DNA of 22,592 bases from positions 1-22,592 of the forward strand of contig CANHAW010000002.1 of assembly GCA_947458675.1 (NCBI GenBank). Reading direction: 5' to 3'. The notes beneath the pieces are model-generated. The model was not told where the DNA came from. It saw only the letters and a list, made by a program, of their open reading frames with translations, and searched no databases. The stretch is from Beijerinckiaceae bacterium (GTDB lineage: Bacteria; Pseudomonadota; Alphaproteobacteria; Rhizobiales; Beijerinckiaceae). Each line of letters starts with the position of its first letter. The first letter of the stretch is position 1. Below, one piece after another: positions 1 through 9,197 of this stretch. The translations under genes were made by a program, and so were the position numbers.

Positions 1-1128
1 GACAATATTATTGCGGCGCAGAATTACTCCCTGCTTGAGGAGCAATTCCGCACGACCCGTGAGCAATTGGGCGAGAAGCAGGCGCATTTGCGTTCGCGCG
101 AATTTGAACTTGAGAATCTGCGCAATGAGAACGAAGTTCTCACTGAGAATATGGGGCGCATCTCCGACAAGCTGCGCGATGCTGAGCGTTCCATATCGGA
201 ATTGCAGGATGAGCGTCGCATGTTGCGCGACAAGGCCGCGCAGCAAGGCGATGAAATTGCTTCGCTCACCAAATCGATCGAAGAACTCTCCTTGCAGTCA
301 ACCAATCTCAAGCGGCAGGTGCTTGAAAGTTCGGCTGCAGCAGATCGGGCTCGCTCGCGCATTCGTTTGCTTGAGACCGATCAGGCCGCCCTCCAGTCGG
401 AAAACGAGACCCTGCGTGGCTCGCTTGCCAATAATGAAGCGCGTACCGAACAGATGCGCGCCTCTTATGAGATGAAGATCGAAGCGCTTGGTTCGCGCAT
501 TCGCGTCTCTGATCAATTGCTCAGCCAGAGCAGGGATGAGATCCGCCGTCTTTCGGACGAGCAGAATACAATGCAATCGCGCATGCGCGATCTCGAAACC
601 TTGCCTGGCAAGGTCGCTGACGCTTATGACGATGCCACGCAGGCCGTTCGCCGCGCTGAGGATAGCGAAAAAGCAGTGGCGCTGGCGCAGGCGAAAAATG
701 CAGAACTCTTCGCCAAGCTGCAAAATGCAGAGGAGCTCAACAAGCAGGCTGCCACGCGCATTGAATCGCTGCAGAATACAATCCTGCGCTTTGAGGCGGA
801 TGCAGAGACGCGCATGGGAAGCATGCAGGCGCGGATCAACCAGCTCGCCGAATCTCTCAACAAGGAGCAAATCGAGCGCAGCTTTGTCGAGGGTGCTCTC
901 GAAGCGGCCCGGCGCGATCGCGCGCAATTGCAGCAATCGATCGTCGAGCTCAAGGGCAATGGCAATTCGCAGCAGCCTGCCGAAGTCGGCGCTCAGGCCA
1001 GCAATGGTGAGACGGTCAAGACCACTCTTGAAAGAGAGCTCGACGAGATCAAGTCGGACCTGCGTCGTTCGCATACGGACGTGCCGAAACTGCGCCCCAG
1101 AAAAGCCCGCGCAAAAGACGCTGAATAG
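1..1128 (+). CDS. Long coiled-coil protein, 5' end outside the window (possibly crescentin-like)
   Basis: The reading frame is open from base 1 to the TAG at 1126-1128, so 375 residues are visible and the start lies upstream. Almost the whole length is charged heptad-like sequence rich in Glu, Arg, Gln, Leu and Ala, which predicts a long continuous coiled coil. One short break (LPGKVADAYDD, encoded near 601-633) contains Pro and Gly. The last 50 residues are less regular, with a Gln/Asn/Gly/Ser stretch, and end in a basic tail (PRKARAKDAE). No signal peptide, membrane segment or ATPase motif can be seen in this part. Such proteins are often labelled chromosome-segregation ATPase or filament scaffold. 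A crescentin-like cytoskeletal role is conceivable but rests only on the coiled-coil character. An intrinsic terminator follows directly, so this is the last gene of its transcript. Confidence 0.8.
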   Translation, partial: DNIIAAQNYSLLEEQFRTTREQLGEKQAHLRSREFELENLRNENEVLTENMGRISDKLRDAERSISELQDERRMLRDKAAQQGDEIASLTKSIEELSLQSTNLKRQVLESSAAADRARSRIRLLETDQAALQSENETLRGSLANNEARTEQMRASYEMKIEALGSRIRVSDQLLSQSRDEIRRLSDEQNTMQSRMRDLETLPGKVADAYDDATQAVRRAEDSEKAVALAQAKNAELFAKLQNAEELNKQAATRIESLQNTILRFEADAETRMGSMQARINQLAESLNKEQIERSFVEGALEAARRDRAQLQQSIVELKGNGNSQQPAEVGAQASNGETVKTTLERELDEIKSDLRRSHTDVPKLRPRKARAKDAE

Positions 1129-1153
1129 AAGCGGGAACGACAAAGCCGGCAAG

Positions 1154-1180
1154 GGGCGCCTTTAGGCGCCCTTTTTATTT
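1154..1180 (+). terminator. Intrinsic terminator after the coiled-coil gene
   Basis: A perfect 7-bp GC-rich stem (GGGCGCC / GGCGCCC) with a TTTA loop is followed by TTTTTATT. It lies 26 bases after the stop codon and 47 bases before the next gene, so it separates the coiled-coil gene from the DUF6165 gene. Confidence 0.85.
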
Positions 1181-1226
1181 CTGTCTCAGGCTGCTATTCA
1201 TCCCCCCAATTGCAGGGAGCCCCGAC

Positions 1227-1613
1227 ATGACGCTTCGCGTGCCCGTTTCACCCGGTGAATTGATCGACAAATTGACGATTCTTGAAATCAAACTCGAGCG
1301 CATGTCCGATCCCGCTAAAAAAGCGAATGTTGCTAAAGAGTTCGACGTGCTCTCCGAAGAGCTTGCCAAATCTGTCCGCCAATCGTCCGAATTGACTCAG
1401 CTGCATTCTGCATTGAAGCAGGTGAATGAGACGCTTTGGGTCGTGGAGGACGATATTCGCGATTGCGAGCGCGCTCAGGATTTCGGGCCCAAATTTATTG
1501 AATTGGCCCGTTCCGTCTATCGCATCAATGATCGCCGCGCAGAGATCAAGAAGGAGATCAATCTCCTGCTCAACAGCGACCTTATCGAAGAAAAATCCTA
1601 CGCGGCCTATTGA
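1227..1613 (+). CDS. DUF6165 family protein
   Basis: This 128-residue soluble protein matches, from memory, the small alphaproteobacterial family DUF6165. Its hallmarks are the N-terminal VSPGELIDKLTILEIK (residues 7-22), the middle NETLWVVEDDIRDCE (67-81), then FGPKFIELARSVYRINDRRAEIK, and the C-terminal EEKSYAAY. The length is that of the family. The start is supported by AGGGAG about eight bases upstream of ATG. The predicted structure is mostly helical with an acidic centre. I know of no established function. The gene stands alone between a terminator and a convergent gene, and its stop codon abuts that of the minus-strand neighbour with no base between. Confidence 0.85.
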   Translation: MTLRVPVSPGELIDKLTILEIKLERMSDPAKKANVAKEFDVLSEELAKSVRQSSELTQLHSALKQVNETLWVVEDDIRDCERAQDFGPKFIELARSVYRINDRRAEIKKEINLLLNSDLIEEKSYAAY

Positions 1614-2267
1614 TTACCAGATGAGGTCGAGGCTCGATCCGTCAGCCGCAGCAGCAGGAGATTTTAAATCCTCTGCGGCGGCCTGTGTGACGATGATCTG
1701 ATACGAACCGTAGATTTTGACACTCTCTTCGCTCGCCTCCAATTTCTGGCCGGCCAGGCGGATGGTGAAAAGGCCGCCATCGGCGGGCACAATCGACATG
1801 ATGGCGCGCGTTTTTCCGGGATCGGAAATGAGCGAGCGGACGGGCACATGTGCCGGATCGAGAATATCGATCTTCATCTGGCCTCGCGGATCTGACAGGC
1901 CGAAAGATGTGGCGATTGTATAGGGCGATTGCCCCATCAATCGAACGGTCTCGGCGGCAAATGCGACACCCTTGGCTCCTACGCCGATCGTGCGCGATCC
2001 ATAGGCCTGATAGATCGGATAGAAGCTCTGCAGATTGATTGTCGGCGCCAGATATTGCGCTTCGCGCATGACTGGCCCGGTAGCGCCGCTGGCCAAGATG
2101 CGGCTTTGCATCGTCGCCCCGCCGATGGCAGCGCTCTGCCGCGCAGCCAATGGCGCGGGCGTTGCCGCTACGTCAGCACGACGCGGTGCTGCCACTGGCT
2201 GAGCTCTGAATTGATCGAGTGGAATAATGCGTGTCACAGGCCTGTCCCTCGACGGCTTTTGTGACAT
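1614..2267 (-). CDS. Hypothetical protein, 217 residues, not recognised
   Basis: I do not recognise this protein. The N-terminal 55 residues are Ala/Pro/Arg-rich and look disordered. The rest (from about residue 60) has alternating hydrophobic and polar stretches suggestive of a beta-rich globular domain, with VGAKGVAFAAETVRLMGQSPYT near the middle and a short LDLIW end. There is no signal peptide and no membrane segment. Plus-strand frames in the same interval are short and broken, which supports this as the real gene. No good ribosome-binding site precedes the ATG at 2267; a GTG at 2237 (VTRIIPLDQF) is an alternative start. It is the third of three minus-strand genes, 97 bases after the MEKHLA gene. 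Confidence 0.6.
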   Translation of the reverse strand: MSQKPSRDRPVTRIIPLDQFRAQPVAAPRRADVAATPAPLAARQSAAIGGATMQSRILASGATGPVMREAQYLAPTINLQSFYPIYQAYGSRTIGVGAKGVAFAAETVRLMGQSPYTIATSFGLSDPRGQMKIDILDPAHVPVRSLISDPGKTRAIMSIVPADGGLFTIRLAGQKLEASEESVKIYGSYQIIVTQAAAEDLKSPAAAADGSSLDLIW

Positions 2268-2364
2268 GCAATGGTCAAAACAGTCTCAGGCTCATCCTGC
2301 CCAAGGCCATCATTTTTTGCGGAATGGAAAGCGGAGTCTTAATTGCATCGCGCATGACGTGGCG

Positions 2365-2841
2365 TCATTTTCCTTCCGCAACGTCGCTCCAGGAATTGAA
2401 AACAGCGGCCTGTCCGTGTCTTTCGCCTTTATCGTCGACAACATTCCAGAGAATGACATTTTCAATGCGAAACAATTTTCCGGTCGAGGAAATGCGGATA
2501 CCGGAATAATCATCGATAAAGCCCCTTGCACTTGCGCGCTCCATCAGGCGCTGGCGTTCTTCGCGCAGCATGGGCTGTGCCGTCAGGCGTGAGGGCATGC
2601 ACGTGAGCGCCGCGAAATCGAGTTGCCACAGGCGCAGTGCTGTTCCATTGCCGTAATTCAGAATGGGATCGGCTTGCGTTCCATGCGAGACAAGTGCGAA
2701 AGGCGCATCAAAAAGCCTCTGCGAATCCTCCTGCGCATCCCCGGTCGAAGGCATGAGCTCGCGACCGACAATCTGCTGGAAAGATGAAAGCAAAAGCGCC
2801 GAATGGGCGATAATGTCCGGTCGCGTCCAAATATTTGTCAT
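2365..2841 (-). CDS. MEKHLA domain-containing protein
   Basis: The 158-residue protein is almost entirely one MEKHLA domain, a PAS-related fold that also occurs at the C-terminus of plant HD-ZIP III factors and as stand-alone bacterial proteins. Visible signatures are SHGTQADPILNYGN (residues 52-65), LWQLDFAALTCMPSRLTAQP (71-90), the ER pair at 95-96, DYSGIRISSTGKLFRI (111-126) and WNVVDDKGERHGQAA (132-146). The function of the bacterial proteins is not established; a small-ligand sensor is a guess from the fold. The start was chosen at ATG 2841 because the domain begins right after it. A TTG at 2886 would add 15 residues that do not resemble the family. It lies 52 bases downstream of the isochorismatase-like gene and is probably co-transcribed with it. 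Confidence 0.8.
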   Translation of the reverse strand: MTNIWTRPDIIAHSALLLSSFQQIVGRELMPSTGDAQEDSQRLFDAPFALVSHGTQADPILNYGNGTALRLWQLDFAALTCMPSRLTAQPMLREERQRLMERASARGFIDDYSGIRISSTGKLFRIENVILWNVVDDKGERHGQAAVFNSWSDVAEGK

Positions 2842-2893
2842 GGGGCAAAGAATAAGGCGGCCTGAACAGGATGCAAGCCGCCTCAATCCCCCC

Positions 2894-3541
2894 CTATTTC
2901 ATGGAAATCAGACCGACGCGGGTCAATGTTGTGGCATTCATGATGCGTGCGGCATTGACCAGATGATAGGCCGTATAGGCCTCGGTGAAAGCATCATTCG
3001 ACGACATGCCGTCAACGGGCGCGACCACTTTGAAACCGCGCAATGCCGCTTCGCCGCCGGTGTGAAGTACCGATGTATGCGCGGCTGTTCCGGTCACGAT
3101 CAGTGTCTGGATGCCACGCTCCTTGAGCATTTTCTCAAGATCGCTGTTGATGAATTTGTCAGGCCCGAGTGGCGGCAGGACGGGATCGCTTTCGCGCGCC
3201 GCGAGGGGAGCCAGAATATCGCTGCGCCCCGAGCCTGCAGTCGCGACGCTGTAGATAACAAACATATTTCGCGCACGCGCATCCGCCAGCAATTTGGCAA
3301 GGCCCGGCACTTGCGCCGCGCAGCGGGGCCTGCGCTCCTGCGTGCAGGTCTGGGTGGTAAAATCGAGCAGCAAAAGCGCGGTTGTCGCGGCCTCAACCTG
3401 CGCCGGCTTGATCTCAGGTTCTGCCGGCAGCGCAACATTCTTCCACTCTGTGATCACATCGGCGCGGGCCCCGCCAATTGCGGCGAAGAAGGCAATGACA
3501 TTCACCAATGCGAAAACATGCAGGAACAGGCTTCTGCGCAT
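2894..3541 (-). CDS. Exported isochorismatase-fold (cysteine hydrolase family) protein
   Basis: This 215-residue protein has an N-terminal signal peptide (MRRS, a hydrophobic stretch at about 5-23, then GARA-D with likely cleavage after residue 27), so it should act in the periplasm. The rest is an isochorismatase-like alpha/beta fold. It shows the strand ending in the conserved Asp (TALLLLDF, D60), a Lys in PLGPDKFINS (K129), and the strand-turn segment LIVTGTAAHTSVLHTGGEAALRGF at 147-170. In cysteine hydrolases of this superfamily the nucleophile Cys sits where this protein has Ser157, so classic amidase chemistry is doubtful. The substrate is unknown. GGGGAGGAT precedes the ATG at good spacing. 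It is divergent from the TPP-enzyme gene and leads the isochorismatase - MEKHLA - hypothetical group. Confidence 0.8.
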   Translation of the reverse strand: MRRSLFLHVFALVNVIAFFAAIGGARADVITEWKNVALPAEPEIKPAQVEAATTALLLLDFTTQTCTQERRPRCAAQVPGLAKLLADARARNMFVIYSVATAGSGRSDILAPLAARESDPVLPPLGPDKFINSDLEKMLKERGIQTLIVTGTAAHTSVLHTGGEAALRGFKVVAPVDGMSSNDAFTEAYTAYHLVNAARIMNATTLTRVGLISMK

Positions 3542-3629
3542 GAGATCCTCCCCAGATTTTGTTTTTTGGCCTTGCTGGCCTTTGGCAGAGCCTAACCCAG
3601 TCTTCTCTCATGCGGTAGGGGGCAAAAAC

Positions 3630-3658
3630 TTGCCTCATGGCATGTCATGCCTTTAAAT
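3630..3658 (+). promoter_or_regulatory. Candidate promoter with palindromic operator, TPP-enzyme gene
   Basis: TTGCCT (3630-3635) and TTTAAA/TTAAAT (3652-3658) could be -35 and -10 elements with a 16-17-base spacer. The spacer contains a perfect palindrome, GGCATG-T-CATGCC (3639-3651), a typical operator position. It sits 66 bases upstream of the ATG at 3725 in a divergent intergenic region. The upstream in-frame ATG at 3647 falls inside the palindrome, which argues against that start. The promoter is judged by eye only. Confidence 0.35.
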
Positions 3659-3724
3659 TCGCCGACCAATAAGCAAGCCGCGCCGGACTCATGCTTCCGG
3701 ACGCGCGCCAAGGGAGAGCGGCAG

Positions 3725-5557
3725 ATGACAAAGACCGGCGCGGGGATCAAGCTCGCCACAGCCACATTTCCGGACAAGGATAATCTTGTCACGCCGAGCA
3801 ATGCTGAAATTGGATGGGCCTCTGACGCTATGGCGGAAATGCTGCGCCGTCTCGATCTGCGCTACATTGCATTGACGCCTGGAGCCAGCTATCGCGGCCT
3901 TCATGATTCCATGGTCAATTATCTGGGCAATCGCGATCCGCAAATGCTTGTCTGTCTGCATGAAGAACATGCGGTGGCCATTGCCCAAGGCTATGCCAAG
4001 GTCACTGAAAAGCCGATGGCTGTTGCGCTCCATTCCAATGTCGGCCTGATGCATGGCACAATGGCCATATTCAATGCCTGGTGCGGCCGCGCACCGGTTT
4101 TCATTCTGGGTGCGACGGGTCCGGGCGATGCGGAAGAGCGCCGGCCATGGATCGACTGGATCCACACAGCCAAAGATCAGGGCGCGTTGATCCGCCATTA
4201 TACCAAATGGGACGATGAGCCACGCTCTGTCGGCGCCACATTGGAAGCCATGATGCGCGCCTGGCAGATTTCTTCGACAGAGCCACGCGGCCCCACTTAT
4301 GTCTGTCTCGATGTCGCCTTGCAGGAATCCAAACTCGAGGCCCCGGTCACCTTCCCCGATATTGAGCGTCACAAGCCCGGCCGTCCGCCAGCGCCATCAG
4401 CGGAATCGGTCGAAGAGGCAGCACGCCTGCTTGTCGATGCGAAAAAGCCCGTCATTCTGATGGGGCGCGTATCGCGCATGCAGGAAGATTGGGACGCGCG
4501 CATTGCCTTGGCTGAATCTCTCGGTGCGCTTGTTCTCACCGACATGAAGACGGCGGCCGCTTTCCCGACAGATCATCCGCTCCATCCTTTCGAGCCGCGT
4601 TTCCGGCCCTCTCCTGCAACCTCCGCAGCCATGAAGGAAGCCGATGTCGTTCTGTCTCTGGACTGGATGGACCTCAAGGGACATTTCGCCCAGACGCTTG
4701 GCAAGAATGCAAAGGTCGGCGCAAAGGTCATTCATTGCTCGCTCGATGAATTCCTGCACAATGGCTGGAACATGGATTATTTCGGCCTGCCTGCGGTCGA
4801 TCTGAAAATTCTTGCCTCGCCCAATGAGCTCGTGCATCCGCTGACGCGGGCCATTGAACGCCTGCGCGGCACGAAGGACAAAGCCGCACCGAAATGGCCC
4901 GTTCGCAAGGCTGCAGCCCTGCCGAAGCCGCGCGCGGAAGGCATGATGGGCCTGAAAGATCTGGCTCTGGTGGTGCGCGATTTTGTCGAGACGCGCGACG
5001 TGACAATGGCCGGCTATTCGCTGGGCTGGCCTTCCGACACGGTGAATTTCAAGGGCCCGCTCGATTATGTCGGTTTCGATGGCGGTGGTGGCGTTGGCTC
5101 GGGGCCCGCAAATGCAATCGGCTCGGCATTGGCGCTCAAGGGCTCGGGGCGGCTGTGCGTTGCTGTCGTGGGCGATGGCGATTTCACCATGGGCGGCAAT
5201 GCGCTCTGGACGGCTGCGCATATGGGCATTCCGGTGCTCATCGTCGTTGCCAATAATCGTGTCTATTTCAACGATGTCGCGCATCAGGAAACGATGGCAA
5301 AGCAGCGCGCACGTCCTGTCGAGAATAAATTTGTCGGACAGGAAATGAGCGATCCGCCGGTCGATCTCGTCGGTCTTGCCCGCGCGCAGGGCGTTGAGGG
5401 TGAAGGCCCGCTCGAGACTTCGGGCGAATTGGCTGCGGCGCTTTTGCGCGGCGAAGCCATTGTGCGGGCAGGCCGGCCCTATGTCATCGATGCGCGTGTC
5501 GATGTGGGTGCGCCGGGCGAGGCTCATCGCGGGCATACATCCGGGCGTCGCGAATGA
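3725..5557 (+). CDS. Thiamine-diphosphate-dependent enzyme, acetolactate synthase-like (specificity unknown)
   Basis: The 610-residue protein has the three-domain layout of the acetolactate synthase / benzoylformate decarboxylase superfamily: an N-terminal pyrimidine-binding domain, a central domain and a C-terminal diphosphate-binding domain. The Glu that activates the cofactor is in CLHEEHAVAIAQGYAK (E80). The metal/diphosphate motif is GDGDFTMGG (483-491) ending in NN at 510-511. The substrate cannot be told from sequence. It is annotated in genomes simply as a TPP-requiring protein, and it has no regulatory small subunit beside it, which speaks against a biosynthetic acetolactate synthase. 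The start at 3725 is supported by AAGGGAGAG eight to nine bases upstream; a 26-residue longer version from 3647 is unlikely. It heads a plus-strand group with arfB 43 bases downstream. Confidence 0.88.
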   Translation: MTKTGAGIKLATATFPDKDNLVTPSNAEIGWASDAMAEMLRRLDLRYIALTPGASYRGLHDSMVNYLGNRDPQMLVCLHEEHAVAIAQGYAKVTEKPMAVALHSNVGLMHGTMAIFNAWCGRAPVFILGATGPGDAEERRPWIDWIHTAKDQGALIRHYTKWDDEPRSVGATLEAMMRAWQISSTEPRGPTYVCLDVALQESKLEAPVTFPDIERHKPGRPPAPSAESVEEAARLLVDAKKPVILMGRVSRMQEDWDARIALAESLGALVLTDMKTAAAFPTDHPLHPFEPRFRPSPATSAAMKEADVVLSLDWMDLKGHFAQTLGKNAKVGAKVIHCSLDEFLHNGWNMDYFGLPAVDLKILASPNELVHPLTRAIERLRGTKDKAAPKWPVRKAAALPKPRAEGMMGLKDLALVVRDFVETRDVTMAGYSLGWPSDTVNFKGPLDYVGFDGGGGVGSGPANAIGSALALKGSGRLCVAVVGDGDFTMGGNALWTAAHMGIPVLIVVANNRVYFNDVAHQETMAKQRARPVENKFVGQEMSDPPVDLVGLARAQGVEGEGPLETSGELAAALLRGEAIVRAGRPYVIDARVDVGAPGEAHRGHTSGRRE

Positions 5558-5600
5558 TCTTGCGGTGACAGATCAGGGCGGAGGTCTTAGGCTTGCGCCC

Positions 5601-6023
5601 ATGATCCGGATCAATGACAGGATTGCTCTCGATGAGAGCGAGATCGAAGAGACATTCGTGCGTGCCTCGGGTCCGGGCGGGCAGAATGTCAACAAGGTCT
5701 CGAGCGCGGTGCAATTGCGTTTCAATGCGGCTCTATCGCCCAATCTGTCGGAGGCGGTGAAGGAGCGGCTGAAGATTGTCGCCGGTCGTCGAATGACGCG
5801 CGAAGGCGTGATTGTCGTGACGGCGCAAAGATTCCGCACTCAGGAGCGCAATCGGGCCGATGCTATCGAGCGGCTCGTGGGTATGATCGCCGAGGCTGCG
5901 GTCGCCCCCACGCCACGCCGGGCGACGCGACCCACACTTGCCTCCAAGGTCCGCCGTCGCGAGGCCAAAGCCGTTCGCGGCAAAGTGAAGGCTTTGCGCC
6001 GTCGTCCCGACGAGCGGCCCTGA
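5601..6023 (+). CDS. arfB: Alternative ribosome-rescue peptidyl-tRNA hydrolase ArfB (YaeJ/ICT1 family)
   Basis: The 140-residue protein carries the release-factor GGQ motif in RASGPGGQNVNKVSSAVQLRF (GGQ at 26-28), the catalytic loop that hydrolyses peptidyl-tRNA. It lacks the codon-recognition domains of RF1/RF2. Instead it has a C-terminal Arg/Lys-rich tail (from about residue 105 to the end), which in ArfB enters the empty mRNA channel of a stalled ribosome. Length and architecture fit the family. The start at ATG 5601 gives the usual N-terminus (MIRIN...). The only purine-rich site, GGAGG at 5580-5584, is rather far upstream. It follows the TPP-enzyme gene by 43 bases and may be co-transcribed, without an evident functional link. 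Confidence 0.93.
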   Translation: MIRINDRIALDESEIEETFVRASGPGGQNVNKVSSAVQLRFNAALSPNLSEAVKERLKIVAGRRMTREGVIVVTAQRFRTQERNRADAIERLVGMIAEAAVAPTPRRATRPTLASKVRRREAKAVRGKVKALRRRPDERP

Positions 6024-6098
6024 GGTAAAATCCGCCACCTGTTGCGGCTCGCATATAGCGCGGCTATTTCGTCCCCTATACATTCGCTGAAAGGCGAC

Positions 6099-7335
6099 AT
6101 GCCGAATGCAGACCTCAAGGATGGATTGAGCCAGATCATGCCTGCCGCAAAGCCCACGCGACCTTTCGACGATCCGGCCCAGCAGGCGGCCGGGCTTTTG
6201 CTGCGGCTTGGCATTGCCATTATTGCGATCGGCGCACCTTTGGGATCGGTGTTTTCGCGCCGTCTCATTTTTTCGCTCGTTCCTGTCGGCGTGGTTCTGA
6301 TCCTGCTGGCCATTCTGCTCGATCCGCAGCGGCGCCAGATGGAGCGTCTGCGCGAGGTGCTTGCCGCACCCGCCGCCCTGACGGCCGTCTTCGTGCTCGG
6401 CTGGGCCGGGTTGAGCTTGCTGTGGACGCCTTTCACCGAGCCTGCGGCGGAGCGTTATTTCAAATCGGCAATTACATTGCTTCTGGCTGCCGCGGCAGCC
6501 GCTGTCCTGCCGTCTCATACGAAAACATCAAATCTCTATCTCTTGCCGGCGGGTTTGGGTGCCTCCGCCCTTGCTGTGCTGGCGTTCGGCCTGCTCCAAT
6601 CGCCAATGCCGGCGCAGGATATTGAAACATCGACGCTCGACAGGGCGGCCTTGTCGCTCAGCATGTTGCTTTGGCCGGCACTTGGCGCATTGGCCGTGCG
6701 CAATCGATGGGCCTCGGCGGGTGCTCTTGCTGTGGCGGTGGCTGTGGCCATTATCGCCGTATGGACGCCGGTTGCACTGGTTGCGCTTGCGCTTGGCGCC
6801 ATCACTTTTTCTCTTGCGACAAACATGCCGAAAAAAGTCGGCACGGTTCTGGGCCTTTTGCTGGCGGCGGCAATGATTCTGGCACCAGCCATTCCGCTTG
6901 CCCTTTCGCCTTTGCTCACATCGAGCACCAGTTCTTTCGCACTATCCATTCAGGTCGCCGAACAGATCGTGACGCATGATATCTGGCGGCTGATCACCGG
7001 AAACGGAATCGATACAATCTCCCGCAGTATCGGGATTCAATATCTTCCCGCTGAAACGCCGCGAACGATGATTTTCGAGATCTGGTACGAATATGGAATT
7101 GTTGGCGCCTCGTCGATCGCTCTTCTGATCTTTCTGTGCTGCCGTGGCGCAGCGCATTTGCCGGCTCCGATAAATGCTTTTCTGCTCGGCGGGCTTGTTT
7201 GCGGCACGACAATTGTTCTCTGCGGCCTTGTCACCACGCAATTGTGGTGGCTGACGCTGCTGGCAGTGGTCGGCGTTCAATTCGCTCTTGTCGCCAAGGG
7301 GCAATATCGCTCTGTCCGCCCCAAGGCGAAGGCGA

Positions 7336-7361
<26 letters not shown>
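6099..7361 (+). CDS. O-antigen ligase-like polytopic membrane protein
   Basis: The 420-residue protein has about ten hydrophobic segments between residues 30 and 398, with short charged loops and a larger loop at roughly 283-325. That pattern resembles the Wzy/WaaL O-antigen polymerase-ligase superfamily: an R-Y-F motif at 119-121, a large loop containing GNGID (301-305) and then FEIWYEYGIVG (326-336), comparable to the conserved Leu-Glu-x-W-x-E-x-G-x-x-G at the end of the loop in ligases. The His usually found a few residues before that motif is absent. The likely role is transfer or polymerisation of a surface polysaccharide in the inner membrane, but the substrate is unknown. Start ATG 6099 has GAAAGGCG just upstream; a TTG at 6042 would add 19 unsupported residues. 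Its 3' end overlaps that of the convergent ABC exporter gene by 26 bases. Confidence 0.72.
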
Positions 7362-9138
<1,777 letters not shown>

Positions 9139-9155
9139 GCTTCCTGCTACCCGCC

Positions 9156-9189
9156 GCGGGAAAGCAGGGCAAGGCATTTCCCGCCCTGC
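9156..9189 (-). other. Two interleaved inverted repeats in an intercistronic gap
   Basis: Between the second Bug gene and the ABC exporter gene, GCGGGAAA (9156-9163) pairs with TTTCCCGC (9177-9184), and GCAGGGC (9164-9170) pairs with GCCCTGC (9183-9189). The two helices of 8 and 7 bp are interleaved and share two bases, so an RNA would form one or the other, or a strained pseudoknot. No U-run follows, so it is not a plain terminator. Confidence 0.45.
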
Positions 9190-9197
9190 AGCGATCC

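Noticed and set aside
298..1152. 284-codon open frame antisense to the coiled-coil gene
   Set aside because: It mirrors the repetitive Glu/Arg/Leu coding of the coiled coil and reaches into the terminator of the opposite gene.
2354..2368. ATGACG-TGG-CGTCAT palindrome at the end of the MEKHLA gene
   Set aside because: It overlaps the stop codon and has no T-run in the direction of transcription of that gene; six-base arms with a three-base centre arise by chance several times in this length.
4397..5536. 379-codon open frame antisense to the TPP-enzyme gene
   Set aside because: The plus strand holds conserved TPP-binding motifs throughout this stretch; the antisense product is rich in Arg, His and Cys and resembles nothing.
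5733..6518. 261-codon open frame across the arfB/ligase junction on minus
   Set aside because: It opposes two supported genes and its product is low-complexity Arg/Gln/Gly.
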